This document shows positions 18,780-26,737 of a stretch of 64,000 nt of DNA, piece after piece. The notes under the pieces were generated by a model. The model was not told where the DNA came from and did not search any database. It saw only the letters and a program-made list of their open reading frames with translations. Each line of letters starts with the position of its first letter. The stretch's first letter is position 1. The position numbers and the translations under genes were made by a program. The stretch is taken from contig NZ_AKJN02000006.1 of the NCBI RefSeq assembly GCF_000282315.2, positions 992,001-1,056,000 of the forward strand. Direction: 5' to 3'. Source of the DNA: Pseudomonas sp. GM41(2012). GTDB taxonomy: Bacteria; Pseudomonadota; Gammaproteobacteria; Pseudomonadales; Pseudomonadaceae.

Positions 18780-19893
18780 TAGCCCGATAGCTGTGCCGCA
18801 CCTTGAGCAATCCCGCAAAGCGGGAGATGTCGAACCCTTTCCAAGTGGGAAGATCACCTATCTCGCGCCGTTGCCACTTCCGATACCGCTCCCGCCTCAT
18901 GGCCCTCATATCGGGGAGTTGAATGAGGTGTACATGGACTTCGGCTTGGGATCACCCCAAGTCTTTATGTGGCAGATGACATTAGGCGGACCATTCACCC
19001 TTGTCTTCATGATTACCTTCCTATTCCCTCTATTTACTGGGTTTCTAGGGATTGTTTTTGGTTACGGCAGAGAAGCTATCTGGGACTCAATGACGGCTAT
19101 ATTCCACGAAGGTTATGGGTATGCGGCAGTAACCGGCTTCAGCACCCTGTTCATCGGCCTCTGCGTCTGGCTTCACAACCACAACAAACGCGCCGAAATC
19201 ATCCCCACCCGTTTCAACCGCCAACGCCGTGAAGTCTGCTTCATGCCCGAGGACGCCACCGAACCGGTCTTCGTCCCCTGGGAGTCCCTCTCGGCCTGGG
19301 TCATCGAAGCCCAAAGCGCCACCCAGTACGGCATCCGCCGCCAATACGGCATGGGCATCGGTTTCCAGCACGGCGAGATCCTGACCAGCGTCGAATTCCC
19401 CTGCACCGGCCTGCCCATCGCCATCAGCCATTGGGAAGCGATTCGCGGCTACATGGAATACGAAGTCAACGACCTCAAATCCATCCAGGACCCGCAAGAC
19501 TTGCAAGGCCCCGACGACCCACCCCACGAAGGCTTGCACACTTTTCACAACGCCCGAGCGCGTATGCACCAGCAAATCCGCGACGGTTCACGCAATCGGC
19601 TCTCGGGATTTTTCTGGTACCTGTACCACGTCATGACGCTGTGGACGATTCCCAACTACCTGACCGAATGGGAAATCCGGCGCATCAAAGCCATGGGCCA
19701 ACACACGTTGCCCGAGGCAATTCGCCAGTGGTCCGAGCCGTTGCCAAAGGAGCAATGGGCCAAGCCAAGCGAAGAACTGCTGCGCATGAGCGAGCAGGTC
19801 CGGCAATTGCACAAACGCCAGCCGCGATGCCCGATTACCGAAATTTTTGCTGAAGTGCAGCGATTGAACTTGGCGGACAAACATCGTGCATGA
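18763..19893 (+). CDS. DUF6708-like membrane immunity protein 2 (paralogue)
   Basis: A 376-residue paralogue of the immunity protein at 17401, equal in length and nearly identical in residues 1-78 and from 137 to about 335. The membrane hairpin (79-136) is clearly different: TLVFMITFLFPLFTGFLGIV and AAVTGFSTLFIGLCVW replace CITFSVIFLFPLFTGFLGII and ALLVSPLILLICLGVW. The last 40 residues also drift. Its own effector is missing; only that effector's tail precedes it. It is probably an orphan immunity gene kept against a rival or ancestral toxin allele. The start is chosen by exact correspondence with the first copy. Confidence 0.82.
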   Translation: MPKNLDSPIAVPHLEQSRKAGDVEPFPSGKITYLAPLPLPIPLPPHGPHIGELNEVYMDFGLGSPQVFMWQMTLGGPFTLVFMITFLFPLFTGFLGIVFGYGREAIWDSMTAIFHEGYGYAAVTGFSTLFIGLCVWLHNHNKRAEIIPTRFNRQRREVCFMPEDATEPVFVPWESLSAWVIEAQSATQYGIRRQYGMGIGFQHGEILTSVEFPCTGLPIAISHWEAIRGYMEYEVNDLKSIQDPQDLQGPDDPPHEGLHTFHNARARMHQQIRDGSRNRLSGFFWYLYHVMTLWTIPNYLTEWEIRRIKAMGQHTLPEAIRQWSEPLPKEQWAKPSEELLRMSEQVRQLHKRQPRCPITEIFAEVQRLNLADKHRA

Positions 19894-19913
19894 AAGGTTC
19901 TGGCCAGGTGGAT

Positions 19914-19985
19914 ACGTGCAAACCTTGAGCGCCAACAGCGAGTGGGTTGCTCGTACTCACCTCATTCGCCTCAACGCCGGCAACA
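19914..19985 (+). pseudogene. Second orphan effector-tail fragment, divergent allele
   Basis: VQTLSANSEWVARTHLIRLN aligns with VQTLNAKGEWISRTHVIHLN of the complete effector tail but is clearly less similar than the first orphan tail, so it came from another allele. Homology fades after about 24 codons and no immunity start follows. It lies directly behind immunity gene 2, in the same relative place as the previous tail. Confidence 0.7.
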
Positions 19986-20070
19986 AGAGTTGTTTCTTTG
20001 CAAGCAACGCGGCTCGTTAGCCGGCTTATCCAAACGTTGATAGAAGTCGGTAATGAGTACAACCGGCGCA

Positions 20071-20793
20071 TCATGGATGATCGATGGCCCTGTACTCAGG
20101 GCCAGTGTTGGGAGCAACGACTTCTTTGGCCACCCGTTTATGGAGCACGACGGGCTCCATTCCCGGGGGTGGCTTGCCCGCCGGAACCTCATGTTCAAGC
20201 GTATTGCCACGGGCCGCATGAGGCTGGCGAGTGTCGGGCGGCACCGGCGCTGGTAGTGGAGATACAGCGCGCAGGATCCGCGTCAACTCACCCATTCTTT
20301 CGCCGCCGAAGAAGTCTGGTCCGCTCCTTACATACTGGTTCATTGCGGCTCGAGTAGCTTTAAAGCAACCGCGGTCAAACTCAACATCTCCATTCCCCGC
20401 ACTTATCTTGCACTCGTTGAGTTTCGCCTGTCGTGCATGACTATTACCCTCATACCAATGAATTGTTTTAAGGTTCTCAGGAGTATCTCTTGCAGTTGCC
20501 AAGCTTTCTTCTTTTTCAAGATCCTGTCGCCTCATGCTTATCGTGATAGATGCAAGTTTTGCATTCGAACACCACGTGTAATGCGGCATAGGATTGTACT
20601 TTGTTGAGTGGTTGCAGCTTATTAGGGCTCGATTTATCTCGGATGGGTTATCGATAAACCATTGAACAGGAGGTGCTTCATCGTCTCCGCACCCGACTAA
20701 TATAAAAGACGAAATCAGCACAACAGAGAGTTTTGCACTCACACTTAGAAGCTCTGAGAATTGAAATGGCTGCGGTACTCTGGGTTTGCTCAT
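20071..20793 (-). CDS. EexN-like lipoprotein, hypothetical
   Basis: A 240-residue lipoprotein: an N-terminal basic segment, a hydrophobic stretch (SVVLISSFILVGC) with lipobox LVGC and acylated Cys35, then GDDEAPPVQWFIDNPSEINR and a short Cys-containing segment ending in WCSNAKLA. The pattern W-(Y/F)-x-x-x-P-x-E...C...C-x-N-A recalls EexN entry-exclusion lipoproteins, which block conjugation or surface entry; the resemblance is short, so the family call is tentative. A second region is rich in Pro and Arg near the C-terminus. Start 20793 is chosen because AAGG lies 5 nt upstream and the signal sequence then begins correctly. It is inserted, in opposite orientation, between pieces of the T6SS array. 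Confidence 0.6.
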   Translation of the reverse strand: MSKPRVPQPFQFSELLSVSAKLSVVLISSFILVGCGDDEAPPVQWFIDNPSEINRALISCNHSTKYNPMPHYTWCSNAKLASITISMRRQDLEKEESLATARDTPENLKTIHWYEGNSHARQAKLNECKISAGNGDVEFDRGCFKATRAAMNQYVRSGPDFFGGERMGELTRILRAVSPLPAPVPPDTRQPHAARGNTLEHEVPAGKPPPGMEPVVLHKRVAKEVVAPNTGPEYRAIDHP

Positions 20794-20907
20794 GCCGACC
20801 TTCGCTCTTAAAAACGGCGACTTTGGCAAGTCACCCCAGTTAAAGATGCAGGAGGGCTCCACTTTTCATGTAGGTTGTTTCCGAATTTTTCTGCACCCGA
20901 CTGACCG

Positions 20908-21045
20908 GCTTTTAGTCCTGCACATCGGCCCTGGTGTCTGGCGCCTCAACCACAATAAACGCTCGGCCATCACCCTGCTTCGGCCGTCCATCGCCACCAG
21001 CCATTGGGAAGCGATTCGTGGCTACATGGAATACGAAGTCAACGA
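20908..21045 (+). pseudogene. Internally deleted immunity gene remnant
   Basis: The reading PGVWRLNHNKRSAIT matches LGVWLHNHNKRAEII of the immunity proteins and then jumps, after a deletion of roughly 200 bases, to the near-identical SHWEAIRGYMEYEVND. The start, the first membrane span and the C-terminal half are absent. It is a third immunity copy in the array. Confidence 0.82.
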
Positions 21046-21090
21046 TCGGCACATGAGTTGTAGAGACGCGCTTGAAAGCCTGGTTTTCAG

Positions 21091-21160
21091 TGGCAACTCC
21101 CACGGGTGGAGGCGGTGCTTCCACCAGCGCAGCAGGACGTGAGGAATTTTCTGAAAAAGG
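21091..21160 (+). pseudogene. Frameshifted effector fragment
   Basis: The stretch around 21112-21155 matches the effector gene near 16071-16123: VLPPAQQDVRNFLKK here versus VFPPAQQQEVRSLLKN there. A few small indels upstream (ATP..G-rich part) break the frame. This piece is from the middle of the toxin, just before its pore segments, so it represents a different breakpoint from the orphan tails. Confidence 0.7.
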
Positions 21161-21242
21161 GCCTTCGTGCTGCCGTTCGGACAATTAGCTGACAACAGTG
21201 GGAACACTTAATGTCGTCCCCGCCATGTAGCTCGAAATGTCG

Positions 21243-22208
21243 TCAGTGCTGCTTGCGCAACCGCTTTGGTGGCACCGAATGCCGCCGATTTGAATCAGTG
21301 GAATAGCGAGAACCGGTTACAACCTTCAATTGCCCGCCTTCACGCACAAAATCACTCACCTCCTTAACCCGGCGGCTACGCAGCCAGGTAATCCACTGGA
21401 TCAACTCGGTATATCCCTGCTGTTCCAGCATCTGGATAAAACGCACTTGCCAGCGCTTGCAGGCAGTCCCGCAAAGCCCCGTGCGGCGTTGCAAATCAAC
21501 CACGCTTTCGCCATTGATCACCCCTTGAGCTAAACCCAGCCAGTGCTCCGGATAACCCAACCGGGACAGCACCGTGCCACGCAGTAAGCTCAACGTGCTT
21601 GAGCAGCCAGAACAGTAGAAGTTAGGGCGCCGCTCATCGACGCGCCGCATTTGAAGCGAGCCACACCTTGAGCAGACAGCCTGTTGAGTCGTCAGTAAAT
21701 GCTCTAACCCACTCAGGACCGCCTGTGCCTGGGCCGCAATATGCGGCGGCGGTTCCAGGTCGGTTCGATCTTGTCGCGCAGACCACCAGTGGTACAACAC
21801 TGGAAATTCTTTAGCCATTACCGCACGGCAAGGTTTAATCCAGCGCCACGTGGTACTGGGGGAAATGCCCATCGCTTTGGCGATATTGGGCATAGGCCAA
21901 CCCGCCAAGAGGTACTGACCGTAGGTGGACCACAGGTGCATGAGCCCGTACCCCGAAAATGGGTTTTTCGACAGACAGTTAAAGCCTTTATTGCAAGCCG
22001 CACAGCGGTAAAACGGAAGACGCAGATTTGGCATGGTCTCCAGTCTGAAGCGTGGATGACCACACTGCGGACATTCGACCGGGGATTTATTGGGTAGCTC
22101 GTGCAGATAGCGGATAAATGCTTCCGCCTGACTGTGCAGCTCGATGGGCAGGCAGCTGTGGTAGTCAGGTGAGTCTGCCAAGTGGCCAGCATTAGCCGGT
22201 GCGAACAT
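21243..22208 (-). CDS. DUF746-like transposon-type zinc-ribbon/HTH protein
   Basis: A 321-residue protein with two zinc ribbons, CPQCGHPRF...YRCAACNKGF (about residues 60-85) and CSRCGSLQ...FYCSGCSSTL (about residues 182-210), each followed by a helix-turn-helix-like stretch (MPNIAKAMGISPSTTWRWIK; VINGESVVDLQRRTGLCG). This duplicated ribbon-HTH layout is that of DUF746 proteins found in transposons and of IS1/IS1595-like N-termini. No DDE catalytic domain is present, so it may be an accessory or degenerate transposition protein. I could not find terminal inverted repeats around it. It interrupts the T6SS remnants. Confidence 0.6.
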   Translation of the reverse strand: MFAPANAGHLADSPDYHSCLPIELHSQAEAFIRYLHELPNKSPVECPQCGHPRFRLETMPNLRLPFYRCAACNKGFNCLSKNPFSGYGLMHLWSTYGQYLLAGWPMPNIAKAMGISPSTTWRWIKPCRAVMAKEFPVLYHWWSARQDRTDLEPPPHIAAQAQAVLSGLEHLLTTQQAVCSRCGSLQMRRVDERRPNFYCSGCSSTLSLLRGTVLSRLGYPEHWLGLAQGVINGESVVDLQRRTGLCGTACKRWQVRFIQMLEQQGYTELIQWITWLRSRRVKEVSDFVREGGQLKVVTGSRYSTDSNRRHSVPPKRLRKQH

Positions 22209-22414
22209 GCGCTTATCCTTTTGCTTTTTTAGCTCGTCCTTAAGCTGAGAGAGAAAAATCGCGATCCCCGAGTCGTGCCTGGCCCGAGCAGGTCGCCAAA
22301 AATGCCTTGCACGCTAACAAGGCATCCAAAGTATTGATGTAGGAGGGATCTTGAAGCCCGGTATGAAATTTCTGCGATACCGAAAGTTCCATTTTGGAAC
22401 TTTGCTTGAAATAT

Positions 22415-22442
22415 AAAGCGCCATCAAAATGATGGCGCTTTT
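22415..22442 (+). terminator. Rho-independent terminator-like hairpin
   Basis: AAAGCGCCATC-AAAAT-GATGGCGCTTTT forms a stem of about ten base pairs, followed by T-rich sequence on the plus strand and weakly on the minus strand. No gene on the plus strand ends close by, so the transcript it ends is unknown. Confidence 0.6.
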
Positions 22443-22691
22443 CTTATTGATGCGTCGAGTAGTCATGATCTGGTTGAACTCCCTGTCTGTTGCCGCCATA
22501 AGCGTGAGCGCGCGGCCATAAGCGACGTGCCGCACCGACTCAACATTGAGAGTGTTTGTGCAAACTACCGAAGCAGATAGGCACTTCAAGCCCAAGGAGA
22601 CCAAACCGGACGCGTCCTACAAGTGTTCCGGATACAGGGAAGATAACTGTGTTGGTTTTGTGCTCCCAGCTGTGTGCTGGGCACCCTAGTG

Positions 22692-22730
22692 AGAAAAACC
22701 CCGATGGGGAGGAACACATCAATCGGGGTT
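22692..22730 (-). terminator. Terminator of the DUF6124 gene
   Basis: AACCCCGAT (22697-22705) pairs with ATCGGGGTT (22722-22730). On the minus strand the stem is followed by TTTTTC, a normal intrinsic terminator 18 bases after the DUF6124 stop. Confidence 0.75.
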
Positions 22731-22747
22731 GCTTACTACTTGGTGGG

Positions 22748-23143
22748 CTAACTGACTTTGCTTTGTTGTTTGGCGAAAACCGCTGCCATCTCGGGTTCAT
22801 CCAGATGATCCAGCATTCGCTCCACCAACAAATGCACGCCGTCAGCCATGCGGCTGAGCGCCAAGGCTACGGAACGGCGTGAGCCGTCCACATCATCGGC
22901 GAGGTTGGCGGCGATGGCGCTGATGGACAGCAAATCTTCCGAGGCATTGGCGAGAAGGGTTTCAGGGTTGATACCCGGGCAGACGCTGAAGAGCTGGCCG
23001 TTGCGTTTTGGTGGTTTGGGGTCGGCTGGCGGGAAGTGATGGTCGAGGGCGCGCTCGGCGGCTTCGTTGAGTTTGTTTGAATCAGGGCTTTCGTAGGGAG
23101 AGACCGGATCGGTGTCGGGTGGGTTCGGTGTGACCTTGAACAT
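22748..23143 (-). CDS. DUF6124 family protein (131 aa)
   Basis: The product MFKVTPNPPDTDPVSPYESP... has a proline- and aspartate-rich, disordered N-terminus with a conserved FSVCPGINPETLLANASEDL segment, and a helical C-terminal domain (ISAIAANLADDVDGSRRSVA...). This is the layout of the DUF6124/DUF3077 proteins that recur many times in fluorescent Pseudomonas genomes. No function is known. It has its own terminator and a long palindromic leader, so it forms an independent single-gene unit. It lies inside the decayed part of the T6SS array. Confidence 0.75.
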   Translation of the reverse strand: MFKVTPNPPDTDPVSPYESPDSNKLNEAAERALDHHFPPADPKPPKRNGQLFSVCPGINPETLLANASEDLLSISAIAANLADDVDGSRRSVALALSRMADGVHLLVERMLDHLDEPEMAAVFAKQQSKVS

Positions 23144-23420
23144 ATTCAGTACTCCAAATTGGAGCCGTCACCGAGTCGCTGCTAAACGAAGGGTGGCAGC
23201 TGTGCGCAGGTTAGCAGACCGGGGAGTACGATACCGGCGCGCCCGAGAGCGCCCTGCGCACAGCTACCAAGAAGTGCAGGCATGAAATGGCCTGACTGTC
23301 TTGATGCAGATGCGCTTCGTAAACCACGGGCTGCTAAACCCGATCACTGATGGGCAGTGACAGGAACCAAGTTACCGACCGCCCCCAAGGCGCACAAGCC
23401 GGCGGATTCTGGCCTAGCCG
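23144..23420 (-). promoter_or_regulatory. Long palindromic 5' leader of the DUF6124 gene
   Basis: The region upstream of DUF6124 contains a perfect 13-bp inverted repeat, AGCTGTGCGCAGG at 23198-23210 and CCTGCGCACAGCT at 23253-23265. A smaller one, CTGCTAA (23179-23185) with TTAGCAG (23211-23217), shares the first arm's neighbourhood, and GGGCTGCTAAACCC lies further upstream (around 23330). The two pairings overlap in space and could be alternative. It has no open frame of interest. It may be a structured leader RNA or an operator region; the sequence alone does not decide. Confidence 0.45.
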
Positions 23421-23528
23421 TAGGCAACGGCGCAAGGTTTTGTAGCTTGCAGGAAGTAACCTTGAGCCGTTTTCAACAAGTGTTGTCGAGCGACGTTTAA
23501 CTTCCGGAAATGTTGGCAAGAAACGATG

Positions 23529-23576
23529 TTCGACAATCTCTACCACGTGATGACCCTGTGGACGATTCCCAACCAC
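23529..23576 (+). pseudogene. Distal immunity gene fragment
   Basis: The translation NLYHVMTLWTIPN is nearly identical to YLYHVMTLWTIPN in both immunity proteins (around residue 290), and the DNA match covers about 48 bases. Nothing of the gene is left on either side. It is followed by a strong inverted repeat (ACCACCAGGCA...TGCCTGGTGGT, 23574-23603). It marks the far end of the former effector/immunity array. The rest of 23421-23683 holds nothing else recognisable. Confidence 0.65.
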
Positions 23577-23683
23577 CAGGCACTTCAGTTGCCTGGTGGT
23601 GAAAATTCAGCACGGTGACTCAGGCCAAGGTCACTATTGCAGGCATACCAACGCCTGTGCGCGGGGCAATACCTCGCCGGCCA

Positions 23684-25291
23684 TCACCAGGTTTCGGACA
23701 CCAACAGCTCGCTGCCGAGATGGAACTCGGCGTCCAGATGAATGGCCTGTAAAAAAGCGCTGTCGTGTGAGACGACGATCAATGTCCCTTGGTACTGATT
23801 GAGCATCTGCTCCAGCGCAATTTTACTGGGCAAGTCCAAATGGTTGTCCGGTTCGTCCAGCAACAGCAATTGCGGGGGGCGTTGTGCATACAGCTGCGCA
23901 GCCAGTGCTATTTTCAGGCGTTCGCCGCCGCTCAACTGACAGGTCTTGAGCATCGCTCGATCCGCATCAATGCCCATCTGCGCCAACCGGGTCCTCGCCT
24001 CGGCCTCGGGCAACTCTGGATTACTCTCGTAGAGCCATTGCACCGCTGTGCGTTCGGGGTACTGCAATCCGGCGTGTTGATCCAGCCAGCCAACATGGCA
24101 ACTGCGGATGAGTTCGCCTTCACGCACCGGCAGTTGGCCGGCGATCACTCGCAACAGGGTCGACTTGCCGCTGCCGTTGGCGCCAAGGATTGCCATGCGC
24201 ATAGGCCCCGTCAGCGTCAGATTGACCGGCGCCGCGTAACCGAACGGGAGAATCACGTCGTTGAGCTGCACAATCAGCTTGCCATTGGGCTCTACGCTTT
24301 CCGGAGACAGCATCATGCGTTGAATGTCCGGCGCACACCGCGCACGGGCCTCGGCGATCCGTTGTTGTTGCTGCTCCCGGGCCACCTGTTGATTGAGGCG
24401 CAATTTTCCCTGACTGTTTTCACTGCGTTCTTTCTGGGCGTTGGTGATCAGCTTGGTCTGATTGCCGTCACGGGCCTGACGGTCACCGCGCGCATTACGC
24501 CGTTGCTGACGCTCCATCTGCACAACCATCTCACGTTGCTCGCGCTTGGCCTGCGCCCGCGCCCCTTGCAATGCCGACTGGAACGACTGCTGTTCTTGCT
24601 CGCGCGCCGCCGCATACTGACTGTAGTTGCCGCCATAAACTGCCAGGCCCAAGGGTGAAAGCTCGACAATTTCGTTCACGTGCTCCAGAAGGCCCCGGTC
24701 GTGGCTGATCAACACCAGGCCGTTGGGCCAGCGATCGATCTGCTGCGCAAGCTTGTGTTGCTGATCAATATCCAGGTGGTTGCTGGGCTCATCCAGAATG
24801 AGCCAGTCGGCTCTGGATAACCACGCCCCCAGCAGCGCCACCTGTTGCCGTTCGCCACCACTGAGTGCGTCGGTGCGCGCGTCGGCGTTCAAATGACCCA
24901 GGCCGATCTGCTGCAGCTCCGCCTCAAGGCGTGTGGCGCAATCCCACTGATCGACCGCCAGCGCATGATCCTCATCGTCGACGCTGCCCTGAGCAATGCG
25001 CTCCAGCGCCGCCAGAATAGGGGCGACCCCGGCCAGCGCGGCAACGCTGGGATAGCGCTCGGGTTCCAGTAACTGCGCCACGGCATAAACCCGCCCTTCG
25101 CGACGGACGATGCCGCTGGTGGGCAGTTGTTCCCCCGTCAGGAGCCGGCCAAGCAAGGACTTGCCACAACCATTGGCGCCCACGATGCCAGTGGCCCTGG
25201 TACTGAAGGTGTGGTTCAAGTGATCGAACAGAACGCGCCCGTCGGGCAAGTTGAACGACACTTGATCAAGTTGAAGTAATCGTTGGGTCAT
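23684..25291 (-). CDS. ABC-F family ATP-binding protein
   Basis: A 535-residue soluble protein with two ABC ATPase domains and no membrane spans, the ABC-F layout of ribosome-associated translation factors. The first domain has Walker A GANGCGKSLLG and signature SGGERQQVALLGAW with Walker B LILDEPSNHLD; the second has GANGSGKSTLL, LSGGERLKIALAAQL and LLLLDEPDNHLD. Between them is a charged, glutamine-rich linker helix (about residues 235-310). It could be a translation or stress factor of the Uup/YheS kind; a role in antibiotic protection cannot be judged from sequence. AAGGAGG precedes the ATG. It is divergent from sbcD. Confidence 0.9.
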   Translation of the reverse strand: MTQRLLQLDQVSFNLPDGRVLFDHLNHTFSTRATGIVGANGCGKSLLGRLLTGEQLPTSGIVRREGRVYAVAQLLEPERYPSVAALAGVAPILAALERIAQGSVDDEDHALAVDQWDCATRLEAELQQIGLGHLNADARTDALSGGERQQVALLGAWLSRADWLILDEPSNHLDIDQQHKLAQQIDRWPNGLVLISHDRGLLEHVNEIVELSPLGLAVYGGNYSQYAAAREQEQQSFQSALQGARAQAKREQREMVVQMERQQRRNARGDRQARDGNQTKLITNAQKERSENSQGKLRLNQQVAREQQQQRIAEARARCAPDIQRMMLSPESVEPNGKLIVQLNDVILPFGYAAPVNLTLTGPMRMAILGANGSGKSTLLRVIAGQLPVREGELIRSCHVGWLDQHAGLQYPERTAVQWLYESNPELPEAEARTRLAQMGIDADRAMLKTCQLSGGERLKIALAAQLYAQRPPQLLLLDEPDNHLDLPSKIALEQMLNQYQGTLIVVSHDSAFLQAIHLDAEFHLGSELLVSETW

Positions 25292-25492
25292 GACGCCTCC
25301 TTAAACATTAAAACTCCCTGATGCTGCGCAACAGCGTTCGACTGCCCCCTACCATACTGAAGCTGCACCACCCAATCGACAGGCAATCTTTCAAGGCTTT
25401 CAGCATCCCCGGTCTTTTGCCAGTAAACTCCCTCCCCTTTAGCCGCCATCATTTTCCTCGCGGCCATCACCTTATTTCCTACGGAGTTCACC

Positions 25493-26737
25493 TTGCGTCT
25501 GTTTCACACCTCCGACTGGCACCTTGGGCAAAACCTGCACGGCCAGGAACGCGATTTCGAACACGCCTGCTTTCTCGAATGGTTGCTGCGCCAGCTGAAG
25601 CTGGACCAGCCAGACGTGCTGCTGATCGCTGGCGATATCTTCGACACGGTCAATCCTCCGGTCAAAGCCCAGGAACGCCTCTACGACTTCATCGTCAGCG
25701 CCCATGAACAACAACCGAAGCTGACCATCGTGATGATCGCCGGCAACCACGATTCCGGTTCGCGGATCGAACTGCCCGCGCCGTTGATGCGGCGTTTGCG
25801 CACGCATGCGCTGGGTCGTGTGCTGTGGCTGGATGATGGTCAACTCGACGCCGAGCGCCTGCTGCTGCCATTGCCGGATGCCAAAGGCAAAACCGTCGCC
25901 TGGTGCCTGGCGCTGCCGTTCCTGCGACCGGCAGAAGTGACTGGCGCGCATTTGGGTGACAACTACCTGCGCGGTATCGGTCAGGTACACGAATGGCTGA
26001 TCGAAGCCGCCAATGCCAAGCGCAAACCGGGTCAGGCGCTGATTGCCATCAGCCACGCGCACATGGCCGGCGGTTCGGTGTCGGAAGACTCCGAGCGCAG
26101 CCTGATCATCGGTAACGCCGAAGCGCTGCCCGCCAGCCTGTTCGGGCCGAGCATCAGTTACGCGGCCCTCGGTCACTTGCACAAGCCGCAGAAGGTCAAT
26201 GGTGAAGAGCGCATCCGCTACAGCGGCTCGCCGATTCCGTTGTCGTTCTCCGAGATTGGCTATCAGCACCAGATTCTCGACATCACACTGAAAGGCGAAA
26301 CCCTGGTCAGCGTCGAACCCAAACTGATCCCCCGGGCGGTGAATCTGCAACGCATCGGTCCCGCGCCACTGGCGGAAATCCTGCTGCAACTGGCCGACTT
26401 GCCGAACATCGACCTGCTGGCCGATATCCAGCGCCAGCCGTGGCTGGAAGTTCGCGTGCGTCTCGATGAGCCGCAACCCGACTTGCGTTATCAAGTGGAA
26501 ACCGCCCTGCAAGGCAAAGCCGTGCGGCTGGTGCGGATCGCCGCTGAATATGCTGGCAATGGCAGCCGCGATGGTGTGGATGACGGCACGACCTTGATCG
26601 AACTCGATCAGCTCTCACCTCAGGAACTGTTCAGCCGCGCCTGGCAGGACAACTACGGCAGCGAGGTCGACGAGCAAACCCTCAAGGACTTCGCCGAGCT
26701 GTTGCAAGACGTACAGATGGAGAGCGAACAACCATGA
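25493..26737 (+). CDS. sbcD: Exonuclease SbcCD subunit D (Mre11-like nuclease)
   Basis: SbcD is the manganese-dependent nuclease of the SbcCD complex, which opens DNA hairpins and processes double-strand ends. The 414-residue product has all metallophosphoesterase motifs: D8 and H10 in HTSDWHLGQ, GDIFD, GNHDS, SHAHMAGG and GHLHKPQ. The start is TTG at 25493; it gives the canonical MRLFHTSDWHLG N-terminus and no ATG is available nearby. The stop overlaps the sbcC start (ATGA). The region is rich in long palindromes and REPs, the natural substrates of this enzyme. Confidence 0.95.
   Translation: MRLFHTSDWHLGQNLHGQERDFEHACFLEWLLRQLKLDQPDVLLIAGDIFDTVNPPVKAQERLYDFIVSAHEQQPKLTIVMIAGNHDSGSRIELPAPLMRRLRTHALGRVLWLDDGQLDAERLLLPLPDAKGKTVAWCLALPFLRPAEVTGAHLGDNYLRGIGQVHEWLIEAANAKRKPGQALIAISHAHMAGGSVSEDSERSLIIGNAEALPASLFGPSISYAALGHLHKPQKVNGEERIRYSGSPIPLSFSEIGYQHQILDITLKGETLVSVEPKLIPRAVNLQRIGPAPLAEILLQLADLPNIDLLADIQRQPWLEVRVRLDEPQPDLRYQVETALQGKAVRLVRIAAEYAGNGSRDGVDDGTTLIELDQLSPQELFSRAWQDNYGSEVDEQTLKDFAELLQDVQMESEQP

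Larger units (their letters stand above)
22209..22747. other. Hairpin-rich intergenic region
   Basis: About 540 bases without a convincing gene. It holds several small perfect hairpins: ATGCCTTG...CAAGGCAT (22301-22324), AAAGTTCCA-TTT-TGGAACTTT (22384-22404), a terminator-like stem (22415-22442) and a CCCAGC/GCTGGG stem (about 22665-22681). A very short frame with TTG start and AGGAGG (about 22350-22412) ends just before the terminator-like stem; it could be a tiny peptide or a gene end. A minus-strand frame across the region has no support. Confidence 0.35.

Noticed and set aside
22314..22604. A 96-residue minus-strand frame
   Set aside because: It crosses a terminator-like hairpin and has no ribosome-binding site or recognisable domain.
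25288..25491. A 67-residue minus-strand frame overlapping the ABC-F start
   Set aside because: It only includes the ABC-F Shine-Dalgarno by chance (ending MFKEAS) and occupies the divergent promoter of sbcD.
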